A stretch of 64,000 bases of DNA from positions 186,001-250,000 of the forward strand of contig NZ_FPAB01000006.1 in the NCBI RefSeq assembly GCF_900116145.1. Direction: 5' to 3'. Origin of the DNA: Streptomyces harbinensis (GTDB lineage: Bacteria > Actinomycetota > Actinomycetes > Streptomycetales > Streptomycetaceae). The translations under genes and the position numbers were made by a program. This document shows, piece after piece, positions 26,301-34,288 of the stretch (positions are counted from its first letter, which is position 1; each line of letters opens with the position of its first letter). Below the pieces are notes generated by a model that saw only the letters and a program-made list of their open reading frames with translations, made no database searches and was not told the origin of the DNA.

Positions 26301-27823
26301 ACCTCGCTCACCCGGCGGCTGATCAGTTCGGGCTCCGTTCCCAGCAGCGCGACACAGCTCTGTCCCTGCCGGGGCTGGGTGTGGGGCAGCCAGTGCACCC
26401 AGTTCCACACGGACGCGGCGTCCGGAGAGCTGGAGAGCAGCACAACGGACAGATCCCGCGGACTGTGCAGCGTCGCCGCCTGGTCGAGGAACCAGCGGGC
26501 AGTGGACAGAGCCCGCGCTCTGGCCCCGGCCACTCCCACGACACCCAGTTCGGGAAAGGACAGCGTGACCGGAACGTTGGCGATCACCGGAGGGTCGGGT
26601 ACCGGGTCCGACATCCGGGTGCTCCCGGAGGCCACCATGGTGATGTCGGCCGGCTGATGGGCCATGCCCACGCGCAGTTGCATGGCGTCGTGGTCGGTCA
26701 GCCGCCGTTCCCAAAGACGTCCGCGCGGGCCGGAGGCGATCAGCAGGATCTCCGCCGGGTCCGGGAACGCGGTGCGCCGCACCCGCTGGTCTTCCCGGCT
26801 CATCGCGGTCAACATCGCGTGGAAGTCGATCATTTCCTGGCGGTACTGCCCGACCGACTTCTGATACGTCTTTTTCCGGTACCGCGATTCATTGACGAAG
26901 TGCCCCACCGCCATGATGGGTGACATCAGACAGAAGAGCAGCATGTACACGTAGCCGGTGATGAGATACATCATCACGCCGAAGACCAGGGGGACGATCG
27001 CGGTGATCAGATTGAAACGCGCGTTTCCCGCCCGGGTGGGTTTGCTCGGGATCACCAGGCGGGGCGGGGTGTGCGGGGAGGAGAGCCGGGGTGGGCGGTT
27101 GTACGCCGCGCCGCCGTCGCCGGTGGGCGCGAGATGGGCGTCCGGTGGCATCGGACGCTCCAGGGTGATCAACGACTCGCCCACGGCGAGCAGTGCCCCG
27201 AGTGGCCATTCCTGTTCCGCAGTCAGTTCCTGGTCGTCCAGGTATGCGGGCACGCCTGGCTGCGGGCGTACCGTCACGCGGCCGTGAATGTCCACGGCGG
27301 CCCGCGCCGCGAGGGGGGCCAGCAGCGGATCGGTGACGATCACGGTGTTCGACGGGGCCGACCCGATGGTGGCGGCCCCGAACGAGAGCCGGGCCACCCG
27401 GCCCGCGCCGGGCCCGGCCACCACTCTCAGTTCGTAGTGGCCGGTGGGTTCCCCGGACCACAGCAAGGGGCCGATCCGATCGTCCAGGGTGATGCGCATG
27501 CCGTCGCGCAGCAGGGTGCCCACCGGGGTCTGCGGGGGCGCGGCACGGCCGTCGACCCACAGCGTCGGATGGGCGGGGTTGTCGCCGGGCACGGGCGGGC
27601 CCGCCTGGGCGTACGGCTGGTGCGCGTACGGCTCGTGCTGGGGCCCGGATTCCAGTAGGGAGGCGGCCAGGGACGGGGGGAGAGGGCTGCGTTCGGTGCC
27701 GGCCGCGTCGAGGAAGGCCGCGAGCTGCTGCGCCACCGTGGCGGCGGTGGCGGATTCATCGGCCTTGATGAGCACGTCCTGTGGCTCTGCCCCCGTACGG
27801 ATCACCGTTACCAGAGCCTGCAT
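23312..27823 (-). CDS. eccC: type VII secretion motor EccC/EssC, FHA plus three FtsK-type ATPase domains
   Basis: A 1503-residue motor of type VII secretion. The N-terminal 250 residues form an FHA-like region (ATIGSAPSNTVIV), followed by two membrane helices near 275-315. Three FtsK/SpoIIIE domains follow. D1 has an intact Walker A (GTTGAGKS at 696-703) and Walker B (LVIIIDEFA). D2 (about residue 1032, GGPRSGRST) and D3 (about 1328, AGPPKSGRST) have degenerate P-loops with Arg for Lys, as is common in EccC. The single-chain layout with FHA is like Firmicutes EssC rather than split mycobacterial EccCa/EccCb. AGAGG lies nine bases before the ATG. It is divergent from the second WXG100 gene. 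Confidence 0.9.
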   Translation of the reverse strand: MQALVTVIRTGAEPQDVLIKADESATAATVAQQLAAFLDAAGTERSPLPPSLAASLLESGPQHEPYAHQPYAQAGPPVPGDNPAHPTLWVDGRAAPPQTPVGTLLRDGMRITLDDRIGPLLWSGEPTGHYELRVVAGPGAGRVARLSFGAATIGSAPSNTVIVTDPLLAPLAARAAVDIHGRVTVRPQPGVPAYLDDQELTAEQEWPLGALLAVGESLITLERPMPPDAHLAPTGDGGAAYNRPPRLSSPHTPPRLVIPSKPTRAGNARFNLITAIVPLVFGVMMYLITGYVYMLLFCLMSPIMAVGHFVNESRYRKKTYQKSVGQYRQEMIDFHAMLTAMSREDQRVRRTAFPDPAEILLIASGPRGRLWERRLTDHDAMQLRVGMAHQPADITMVASGSTRMSDPVPDPPVIANVPVTLSFPELGVVGVAGARARALSTARWFLDQAATLHSPRDLSVVLLSSSPDAASVWNWVHWLPHTQPRQGQSCVALLGTEPELISRRVSEVLTELNRRQALRRTAGFSQQALRPDPAVLVVLDGARLLRRMPGVPQLLQEGPEHGIYALCIDEEERLLPEECRAVVSWPAGSVSRVLLRGAGLEQLGEVLADQVPVEWCELLSRSLAPVRDVSRDDAGGALPTAARLLSLLGMPNPAGEDIERVWRAGGESTAAPIGLAADGPFVLDIRRDGPHALVAGTTGAGKSELLQTIIASLAVVNHPESLNFVLIDYKGGSAFQDCANLPHTVGMVSDLDAHLTERALASLAAELHRRETILFNSGNKDIEDYNDDRKQRPELAPMPRLVIIIDEFASLVAELPDFIAGLVDIARRGRSLGVHLVLATQRPAGVVSADIKANTNLRIALRVTDAKESVDVIDAPDSAAIAKATPGRAYVRSGAQSLVGVQSARIGGRRPRQDTGAASVVVTPVGWPALGRPLAVASGGQDDGSMVTDLAVLVDAIRDGARRMAFPPPRSPWLDPLPERIQLSELEPYAEAPSDPAEVAPAGFGVTDLPSQQRRALLALDLVRGSHLMLVGGPRSGRSTALRTLAGSLARDNAPGDVHLYAIDCGSNAMLPLVGLPHTGAVVTRDQPERVRRLVDRLRNEITRRQQLLADLGVSSAAEQRASAPAEERLPWMVLLLDAWDGFVSAFEKFNYGQLIESMQQIFREGAAVGLKAVITGDRRGLTGQISSAFPDKLILRLADVTDYTSAGFRPKDIPSEMPSGRALQMSNDGMLESQLALLAEDPSGQAQVAALQEIGRRAREVMPAPRPSQAPMRVDALPNRITLSQALALAPDFAPPSPLWVMLGVGGDELQPIGIDLEEFGPGFVIAGPPKSGRSTSLVTAATALLDRGTSLILVTPRRSPLRALAGREGVAGLLNGESTKNEVEELVKGLSEPYVVVVDDAELVYDTPVDKAITEVMRTGMDGGHAVLAAGTTDSLSSQYRGFVSTARKSRNGLLLMPRNPSEGELFGVRLPANSGGGPVGSGLLITGGALTPIQAASQDD

Positions 27824-27909
27824 CGTGGTTTTCCTCTCCCCGTGTCGAACGCGGGCAGCCTATCGGCCACCCTCCCGGAGGGTCCACAGAAGGCCGTCGC
27901 CACCACCAT

Positions 27910-27922
27910 GTTCCACGGGAAC
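27910..27922. promoter_or_regulatory. GTTCC-ACG-GGAAC palindrome in the eccC/WXG100 spacer
   Basis: Perfect 5-bp arms lie 53 bp upstream of the second WXG100 start. The GGAAC half also resembles the -35 of ECF sigma factor promoters, with CGTC about 17 bases downstream. Either reading is tentative. Confidence 0.3.
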
Positions 27923-27974
27923 CGCGAAACGCGCGACAATCGTCATCGCAAGCGTTCACGGGGAAGGGGACGTC

Positions 27975-28241
27975 ATGTCTCAAGAGATAGATGTGCTGCG
28001 GGAGCGGGCTCGCGATCTGCGGGACCTCGCCAGGGATGTCGACGGGCTGATGACAGCGGCCCGGGATTACGCCCGGGACAGCATGGAGTCCTGGGAAGGG
28101 CCGAACGCCACCGATGTGCGGGGCGATCTGGACAGCTGGAACACGAAGTGCGGTGAGGTCGCCGAGGCACTGCGCCAGGAGGCGACCAACTGCGACAACG
28201 AGGCGGACGACCTCGAAGAGGAACAGAACGAGGACGGGTGA
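27975..28241 (+). CDS. WXG100-like protein, probable partner of the following effector
   Basis: An 88-residue protein with two long helices around a WXG turn (SMESWEGPNATDV). The last dozen residues are almost all acidic or Asn/Gln. It is encoded directly upstream of a large glycine-zipper protein on the same strand, the usual position of small helical partners of type VII effectors. AAGGGG lies about five bases before the ATG. Confidence 0.8.
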   Translation: MSQEIDVLRERARDLRDLARDVDGLMTAARDYARDSMESWEGPNATDVRGDLDSWNTKCGEVAEALRQEATNCDNEADDLEEEQNEDG

Positions 28242-28332
28242 CGCTCCCGTTCCGCGCCTCCCGGTAGGTGACTCTGCTCCAGCACTTTCTTTCCCAGCCC
28301 CTCGGTCTCTTCCGTAGAAGGACATGCCCGTC

Positions 28333-29340
28333 ATGCGCCAAGCCAATCCCGATCATCTCGATCATCTCGCCGAACTGCTCGACGGACTGTCGGGGGACTC
28401 GGGCGTCGCCGTCGAGTACGCGAATCTCTCGACACGTGCCGCCGGTCTCAACGCCACCGGCCATCTCGCCCCGCTGTCCGCGCTGCAGCAGTGGGCCGGG
28501 GACACGGCCTTCGAACTGCGGGACAACGCCAGCATTCTGCGGGGTGGCCCCAGCGCCCTGGACATCGCCATCTTCGGCAAGGACGTCACCACCACGGCGA
28601 TGGCGGCCTTTTACGGCAGCAAGGGATTCTGGAATCTGGTGCGCGGCGGTACCCCGCTGTCCATTCCGGCGGGCAACTCGGCCGTCTACATGGCGAACTT
28701 CGGTGCGGGAACGCCGTCCAGCGGCTTCATGGCCAGGATGGCGACCCGGGGAATGTCCCCGGCCATGGCCCGGCTGCTGGGTGGTTCGCACAACGCCGCG
28801 ATGTACATGCGCGCGGGTTCCGGTTTCGTTCCCACGGCCCAGCAGGCGAATCTGCTGCGCCTGGGCGCGGCCGAGTACTCCATGATGCGCGGAGTCCGGT
28901 TCAACGCCGGACGCCTCGCGAGCTTCCGTTCGGCGGCCGGCACCGTGGGCCGGGCCGCCGGCGTCATCCGGGGTGCCGGGGTCGTCGGCAGCGTCTTCGG
29001 GACGGTGACCGGTGTCGCCGACATCATTTCGCAGGGCAATCCGATCGACGCGTTCCAGCGGGACCCTTCCGGATACGCGGTGACCGTGACGGGTACCGCC
29101 TTCAACGCGTCGATGACAGCGGCGCTGGTCGCGCCCAACCCGGTCACCGTGGGAGCGGCGGTGGTGACCGGTGTCGCCTACGCCGGCACCCTTATCTGGG
29201 ACAACTGGGACACCATCACCAATCCTCAGACGTACCGGGACATCGCCAATGCGGCCGGAGATGCCGTCAGCACCGTGGGCAATGCCGTGAAGGACGGCCT
29301 CAACAGTGCCAAGAACTTCATCGGAGGCCTCTTCGGCTGA
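28333..29340 (+). CDS. putative type VII secreted effector with glycine-zipper helices
   Basis: A 335-residue protein without a signal peptide. The N-terminal 75 residues are helical and carry a Trp (QQWAGDTAFELRDNA), like the targeting domain of WXG-type substrates. The middle is Gly/Ala/Met-rich. Residues 206-227 form a glycine zipper (GRAAG, then GVVGSVFGTVTG) and residues 267-290 a second hydrophobic Gly/Ala stretch beginning APNPVTVGAAVVTGV. These features resemble membrane-depolarising toxins of type VII systems, but PPE-like or structural roles are possible. It has a paralogue at 29921-31315. The ATG at 28333 matches the paralogue (MRQ) and has AAGGA about ten bases upstream; an ATG at 28324 is too close. 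Confidence 0.6.
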   Translation: MRQANPDHLDHLAELLDGLSGDSGVAVEYANLSTRAAGLNATGHLAPLSALQQWAGDTAFELRDNASILRGGPSALDIAIFGKDVTTTAMAAFYGSKGFWNLVRGGTPLSIPAGNSAVYMANFGAGTPSSGFMARMATRGMSPAMARLLGGSHNAAMYMRAGSGFVPTAQQANLLRLGAAEYSMMRGVRFNAGRLASFRSAAGTVGRAAGVIRGAGVVGSVFGTVTGVADIISQGNPIDAFQRDPSGYAVTVTGTAFNASMTAALVAPNPVTVGAAVVTGVAYAGTLIWDNWDTITNPQTYRDIANAAGDAVSTVGNAVKDGLNSAKNFIGGLFG

Positions 29341-29400
29341 CCGCCCATGGCACCCTGGTGGTCCAGCAGCACACGAGAACGGACGGACAGGATGGCGGTC

Positions 29401-29937
29401 ATGTACCAAGAACGCGGATCGAAGATCTGGTCCCTCACCTGCGTCTCGGTCTATGTCGTCGGTGTGGTGTGGATGGCGGTCGACGCCCTGCCCGAGGATC
29501 TGGTCGCCTGGCTGGCCGTATCCGCGATGTTCTCGCTGGTGCTGCTCGCCTTCGTCGCGGTCCCCGTCAGCAAGTACATCTACCACCGTATCGATCTGAC
29601 GCCCGACACCCTGCGGGTGGGCCGGGAGCGGATCGCCGTGGCCGACCTGGACCCGCAGAGCATTCAGGACGCCCTCCGCCTGGCCCGGGGCGGCAGCCTG
29701 GTACAGCCGCACCGCTCGGCGCTCACCGCGCCCGAGCCGACCGGCAAGGGCTACCTCGTGGACACGTCCCGGGCCCGCCTGGTGGGCGGGGCCTGGGGCG
29801 TGCCGATGGGCATGCGGCCCACGGTGATCGCCAACGTGAACGGCGAGCAACTGCTCATCGCCAGCCGGGACCCGCAGGCACTGCTCACCGCACTGGCGGC
29901 GGCCTGCGGCCCGGCCGGGGTCAAAACCAGCTCTTGA
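29401..29937 (+). CDS. small two-helix membrane protein, possible immunity protein (DUF3093-like)
   Basis: A 178-residue protein with two adjacent membrane helices (about residues 10-28 and 36-60) and a cytoplasmic beta-rich domain starting DLTPDTLRVGRERIAV and ending in LIASRDPQALLTALAAA. The shape is like actinobacterial DUF3093 proteins or bacterial PH-like membrane proteins. It follows the effector-like gene by 60 bp on the same strand, the expected place for an immunity gene, but this is inference. The start could also be 29392. Its last 17 bases overlap the end of the convergent paralogue gene. Confidence 0.55.
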   Translation: MYQERGSKIWSLTCVSVYVVGVVWMAVDALPEDLVAWLAVSAMFSLVLLAFVAVPVSKYIYHRIDLTPDTLRVGRERIAVADLDPQSIQDALRLARGGSLVQPHRSALTAPEPTGKGYLVDTSRARLVGGAWGVPMGMRPTVIANVNGEQLLIASRDPQALLTALAAACGPAGVKTSS

Positions 29938-31315
29938 CCCAGTTCTTCGCTCCGTCGACGGCTCTGCCCGCCGCGTTGACGGCCGAACTCGCGCCGTCCT
30001 TGACGCTGTTCCAGGCATTTTTGTAGGTGTCCGGGTTCGAGATGGTGTCCCAGTGCTCGACCACCTTGAGCCCGCCGTACACCACGCCAGTGACCACGGC
30101 CGCCCCGACAGTGACCGGGTTGGGTGCCACCATGGCCGCCGTGAGGGACGCGTTGAAGCCGACCTCGGCCCAGTCGGCGAGGTAGCCGGCCTTGCCGGAC
30201 ACACCCTCGGCCTCTTTGAACGCGTCGATGGGGTTGCCCTGGGCCACCAGGTTGGCGACGCTGAACCCGGTCGCCAGCACACCGCCGCCGACTCCCATGA
30301 AGCGCAGGAAACCACCGGCCCGAGCCGCTCCGGCGACGCTGCCAGCTACCGAGGCGAGCCGGGTGTTGCCCAGGCCGCGCAGTCCCTGGTAGGCGTTGCG
30401 CGCCACGAAGTCGAGGCGGGACTGGGCGGCACGTGAGCCCCAGGTGGCCGCCTGTCGCTCGGCAAGGCTCCAGGCGGGGTTGCTGCCCAGCCGGTGGGCG
30501 AACCGGTCGTTGCCGACCAGGAAGTTGATCACCCCGTTGGCGTTGACGCCTCCGAAGGCCGCCCGCATCATCGGCAGGCCGCGGAACCAGTTGTAGCCGC
30601 GGCTGATGAGGTCGCCCCGGACACCGGTGGTCCCGGGAACCGACAACAGCCGGTTCACGCCGGGGACGCTGCGGAACCAGCCGGCCAGCTGGCCCGGCAG
30701 CCAGGTACCGGGGGCGGACAGGAACCGCTGCGGTGTGTTCGGCCGGATGGAGCGGAGCCACGGGTTGATCGCCGTGACATTGACCAGGTTGTACCCCTGG
30801 GTCACCACGACACCGGCGGTCACCGTGAAGGTGGCCCACTCATTGCCGAGCTTCATCAGGTTGAACATGGTCTGCTCGTGCGGCTCCATCCCGGGCAACT
30901 GTGCGGCGCCATGCGCCATGATCCGCATGAGATAGTCGTCGATCTTCTCCCGGTGCTGCCGTTCGAAGACGCTGCCGTCCTCGCCGTCCCCCTCGGCAGC
31001 CATGGAGTTGGCCATCAGCAGCGCGTCCACCGGCACCGGCCCGTCGAAGGCGGCGATCTCCTCGTCGGTGAACCCGGCGATGCGCAGCCCGGCGGTGGGG
31101 TCCCCCTCATCCAGCCGGGCCAGCCCGGCACGTCGGCGCAGATCCGGTCCCGTTTCCGACACCCAGCTCTGCAAGCCGTCGATCCGCTGCAACTCGCCGC
31201 TGACGCCCAGTGTGGACGCGCGTGTCAGCACACCGGACAGCTTGCTGTCCAGACTGTCGTCGCCGTCCAGCAGCCGAGCGAGCTGCTCCAGGTCATCAGG
31301 GTTCACCTGACGCAC
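29921..31315 (-). CDS. second putative type VII effector, paralogue of the 28333 gene
   Basis: A 464-residue protein starting MRQVNPDDLEQLARLLDG, clearly related to the N-terminus of its neighbour (MRQANPDHLDHLAELLDG). It shares QGNPIDAF and the 15-residue stretch APNPVTVGAAVVTGV (about residues 397-411) and has a glycine-rich zipper just before. An insert of about 130 residues near the N-terminus contains an acidic segment. There is no signal peptide. The two copies face each other, with a 178-residue membrane protein gene between them. No WXG100 gene is directly upstream of this copy. Confidence 0.6.
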   Translation of the reverse strand: MRQVNPDDLEQLARLLDGDDSLDSKLSGVLTRASTLGVSGELQRIDGLQSWVSETGPDLRRRAGLARLDEGDPTAGLRIAGFTDEEIAAFDGPVPVDALLMANSMAAEGDGEDGSVFERQHREKIDDYLMRIMAHGAAQLPGMEPHEQTMFNLMKLGNEWATFTVTAGVVVTQGYNLVNVTAINPWLRSIRPNTPQRFLSAPGTWLPGQLAGWFRSVPGVNRLLSVPGTTGVRGDLISRGYNWFRGLPMMRAAFGGVNANGVINFLVGNDRFAHRLGSNPAWSLAERQAATWGSRAAQSRLDFVARNAYQGLRGLGNTRLASVAGSVAGAARAGGFLRFMGVGGGVLATGFSVANLVAQGNPIDAFKEAEGVSGKAGYLADWAEVGFNASLTAAMVAPNPVTVGAAVVTGVVYGGLKVVEHWDTISNPDTYKNAWNSVKDGASSAVNAAGRAVDGAKNWVKSWF

Positions 31316-31422
31316 AACATCCCCCTTGGTCGATCCCCTTCAACTCTCCCAGATTCGACGCGGAATGGAACCCAGGTGGTGGCCGAGATCACGAGGCTGG
31401 ACATGCCAAGCCGGCCACGCTC

Positions 31423-32106
31423 TCACTGGTCCCGGAGCAGCGCGTACGCGAAGGCCAGCCTGCGGTCCAGCCAATCGGCGGACAGCACGTACGTACCCAG
31501 GTACTGCGACGTCATCACGGCCTCGCCGTCCGCCGTCCACTCCAGTGTCCTGGGCTTGCGCGCGCTGTCGGATTCGTCACCCGCGGTCGCGCTGGCGAGG
31601 GCTTCCCCGATCATCCGGCCCACCGCCCACTTCGCGGCACCCGGGCGGGTGCGCGCCAGCTTGTTCCGGCCCACGATCTCCGGGCGGCCGGGCTGGTCGA
31701 TGCGCCAGGTGTGCTTGACCATCCGGTTCGCCGGAGGGATGCGCCGGATCGCCCCGATCTCCTCGCCCGCGCCGTCACGCACCCGGTACCGCCACACCCC
31801 CTCCTCTCCGGATGCCTCGCGAGGGTCGTAACTCACGAGGACGTGCTGGGCCGCCGCGTCCTCGTACAACCGGGACGCCGAGATGCCCTGAACGTCGGGC
31901 GCGAAGAAGGCGCAGGGCAGGAGCAGCGGGTCCTGCGGGTCCCCGGTCGGCACACGCACGGCGTACGGCCCGCCCACCGGCTTGCGGCGCTTCTTGCCCA
32001 CCCGGCGCAGCTCCCGGCCGAAGCTGAACTCGGAGACATCCCGCCAGTCCAGCACCGGCGCCTCCTCGCCCCGGTCCGCCGAGCTCTCCTTGCCCTTGCC
32101 GAACAT
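31423..32106 (-). CDS. hypothetical protein, possibly scramblase/LURP-one-like fold
   Basis: A soluble 227-residue protein with a charged N-terminus and a regular beta pattern (WRYRVRDGAGEEIGAIRR, then HTWRIDQPG) that recalls the scramblase/LURP-one barrel, in which a hydrophobic helix is wrapped by strands. I cannot place it firmly in a family. It lies 107 bp upstream of the second effector-like gene on the same strand and could be co-expressed. GGAGG is five bases before the ATG, which supports the start. Confidence 0.55.
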   Translation of the reverse strand: MFGKGKESSADRGEEAPVLDWRDVSEFSFGRELRRVGKKRRKPVGGPYAVRVPTGDPQDPLLLPCAFFAPDVQGISASRLYEDAAAQHVLVSYDPREASGEEGVWRYRVRDGAGEEIGAIRRIPPANRMVKHTWRIDQPGRPEIVGRNKLARTRPGAAKWAVGRMIGEALASATAGDESDSARKPRTLEWTADGEAVMTSQYLGTYVLSADWLDRRLAFAYALLRDQ

Positions 32107-32276
32107 GTCCGCCTCCGCTTCCGATCGCTCGCGGAAAGCCTACGGTGGGAACACTCGCGGACGTTCGGGCGCTGCGCCCCGCGCCGGAAGACGACAGGCA
32201 CGGGCACAGCACGCGGGCCCGCCGGAGCCCGGGGCCTTTCCGCCGACCGTCATGTCGCCGGCCGGCTCCCGCGGGT

Positions 32277-32282
32277 TACGAT
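32277..32282 (+). promoter_or_regulatory. -10 hexamer of a leaderless promoter
   Basis: TACGAT lies seven bases upstream of the ATG at 32290. A GGAG is only one base from the ATG, too close to act as a ribosome site, so a leaderless transcript is likely. Confidence 0.4.
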
Positions 32283-32289
32283 CCGGAGC

Positions 32290-33186
32290 ATGACGGAGCG
32301 AGACAACCGGCCGGTGAGCCAGCCCAGTCCGTACTCCCCGTCCTTTCCACCGCCTCCCCCCTCCGGCTCTCCGGCGTGGGGATCGACGGGGCAACCGCCC
32401 CAGCCGCGGCGTCGTTTCCGCAAGGGCATACGCGCCGCCGTCGCCGGCGCCGCCCTGTTCGCGGTGACGGCGGCCGTGGCCGTCGTGGTTGTCACCACCC
32501 GCGACGCCGGAGCGGACCAGGCCTCGGCTCCGGCCGAGGAGCCGCCCGCACAGTGGCAGCCCACCGGCCCCGCCGATCCGCGGCGGAACCCGTCCTCCGA
32601 GATGCGTCCGGTCGTCGCCGATGACTGGCAGGTGGTGATCAGCCCGCGCGGCACCATGGCCTGGGACGTCCCACCGGAGTGGAACGTCCACGCGGTGGGC
32701 AGCAACACGTTCTGGCCGGCGGACGATCCCGAGGCAGGAGGCTCGGAGCACGCCTACACCCTTCGTGACCCGGCCCACCACTCCCCCGAGGCGTGCACCG
32801 ACCAGCGGGTCGCGTACGTGGGCACCCGCTACGTGCAGGGCGCCACCGACACGGAGGAGGCGGTGCGGTCCGTCTCCAGCAACCTGGCCTGGGCCGTGTT
32901 CGACCAGGGTCTGGAAGGCGATCTGACGACCACGGAGGCCGAACCGTTCGAGAACGAGCACGGCGTCGTCGGACACATCGCCTATTCGACCTCCTCCGGT
33001 GCCCCCCTCCGCAGGGAAGGTGAGTGCGCCACCACCGAGGGCCGGGCCCTGAGCGTCTCGTTCATCAACGCCACCTCGGACATCGTCGCCTGGGGCCTGG
33101 TGGCCGACACCGGGCACGAGCACGCGGTTTCCGAGGAGACGGTCGACCTGATCGTCAGCAGTATCCGTCCTTACGATGCCGGCTGA
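32290..33186 (+). CDS. single-pass membrane protein with proline-rich cytoplasmic tail
   Basis: A 298-residue protein. Residues 1-39 are Pro/Ser-rich, RRRFRK is the stop signal, and one helix spans about residues 47-69. The rest is extracytoplasmic, soluble and acidic, with two cysteines (PEACTDQR, EGECATTEG) that may pair. The pattern PRGTMAWDVPPEWNV followed by a short beta-rich domain is common in actinobacterial membrane proteins of unknown function near type VII loci. The next gene overlaps it by 11 bases, so both are co-translated. Confidence 0.65.
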   Translation: MTERDNRPVSQPSPYSPSFPPPPPSGSPAWGSTGQPPQPRRRFRKGIRAAVAGAALFAVTAAVAVVVVTTRDAGADQASAPAEEPPAQWQPTGPADPRRNPSSEMRPVVADDWQVVISPRGTMAWDVPPEWNVHAVGSNTFWPADDPEAGGSEHAYTLRDPAHHSPEACTDQRVAYVGTRYVQGATDTEEAVRSVSSNLAWAVFDQGLEGDLTTTEAEPFENEHGVVGHIAYSTSSGAPLRREGECATTEGRALSVSFINATSDIVAWGLVADTGHEHAVSEETVDLIVSSIRPYDAG

Positions 33187-34288
33187 CCGCACGGGCCGGC
33201 CGAAGCCCGCCCGCAGCGCCAAGTCGCTCAAACGCCAGGAGAAAAGGGACCTGCGCCGGCGGACAGCCGCCCTGTATGCGCCCCGGCGGTTGAGCACGAC
33301 CGGCCGGTGGACCGTCGCCGCGATACTGGCCGGCACGGTCGTGGCCCTCCTCCTGGCTGCCGCCACCAGCGGGACGCAGATCGCCTGGGCCGGATCGTGG
33401 GTCGGCGGGCCGACCGGTTTCACCGTCACCGTGGGGATGATGGCCGGTCTCTCGCTCCCGCTGGTGTGCTCCGCGATCCTGGCCGGCGAACATCCGCACC
33501 GGGTGCCACCCCGCCTGCGATGCGGCAGGCCGGTCCGGATCGGTGTCGTCGGGCTGGGCACCGCGGGCGCCGTCGCCGGTGCCGTCCTGCTCATCGTCGC
33601 GCGGGCACCGGGCAAGGGGCTCGACCCCGCCGCCTGTACCGACCTCGGCTGCTGGCTGGCGGTCCACGAACCACGCGCCGCCCCATGGGGCGTCGTTACC
33701 GCCGGCACGACGCTGGTGCTGGGCGTCATCGCACTGTCACTGTGGCTGTCGGACGACGATCCGCGTGAGCGTCGCAGGAATGCCGGGCACACCGCTGTCG
33801 CCGCTGTGGGGGTGGGGGTGTTCATCGCCGCCATGGCCCTCCCGCACACCTTCTCGGCCGAACTCTATGCCTTGGCCGAGCACTGGCCGGGCGGAGCACC
33901 CGTCTTCCTCCTCTGTGCCGGCGTAGGTGCTCCGGCCGGTTGCGCCGCGGCGGCCCTTGCCTTGCGGAAAGGGAGCGTCCTGCCGAGGTGGTTCGCCCGG
34001 GTATGGGCAACGATTCCCCTCGCGATCGGTCTGACTGCCGGGGGCGTTCTCGTCTCAGCCGTTCGGCCACGCCGCTACAAGGGGCCGGTGCTGTGCGAAG
34101 AGGACTTCTACTGCCTGCTCGACCAGGCCCATGGCCGGGCCACGATGCATGTCTGGTTCGGCTTTCTCGCCGCCGCCGTCACCGGAGGACTGCTGCTCAC
34201 CATCCTCTGGCGCAGAGCCCGTCGTCAGGCCGCGCACCATGGGTACACCGGTACCGCTGTCGCGACGACCGTCCACTCCGACCGTTGA
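33176..34288 (+). CDS. polytopic membrane protein of unknown function
   Basis: A 370-residue integral membrane protein with about eight hydrophobic segments. The N-terminal 45 residues are strongly basic (KRQEKRDLRRR). One loop contains two close cysteines (AACTDLGCW) and another CEEDFYC, so disulfides outside the membrane are possible. I recognise no family. It overlaps the previous gene by 11 bp and probably forms a pair with that single-pass protein. Confidence 0.65.
   Translation: MPADRTGRPKPARSAKSLKRQEKRDLRRRTAALYAPRRLSTTGRWTVAAILAGTVVALLLAAATSGTQIAWAGSWVGGPTGFTVTVGMMAGLSLPLVCSAILAGEHPHRVPPRLRCGRPVRIGVVGLGTAGAVAGAVLLIVARAPGKGLDPAACTDLGCWLAVHEPRAAPWGVVTAGTTLVLGVIALSLWLSDDDPRERRRNAGHTAVAAVGVGVFIAAMALPHTFSAELYALAEHWPGGAPVFLLCAGVGAPAGCAAAALALRKGSVLPRWFARVWATIPLAIGLTAGGVLVSAVRPRRYKGPVLCEEDFYCLLDQAHGRATMHVWFGFLAAAVTGGLLLTILWRRARRQAAHHGYTGTAVATTVHSDR

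Noticed and set aside
31316..31422. Possible small gene between the second effector-like gene and the 227-residue protein gene
   Set aside because: No frame with both a plausible start and ribosome site was seen in this 107-bp spacer.
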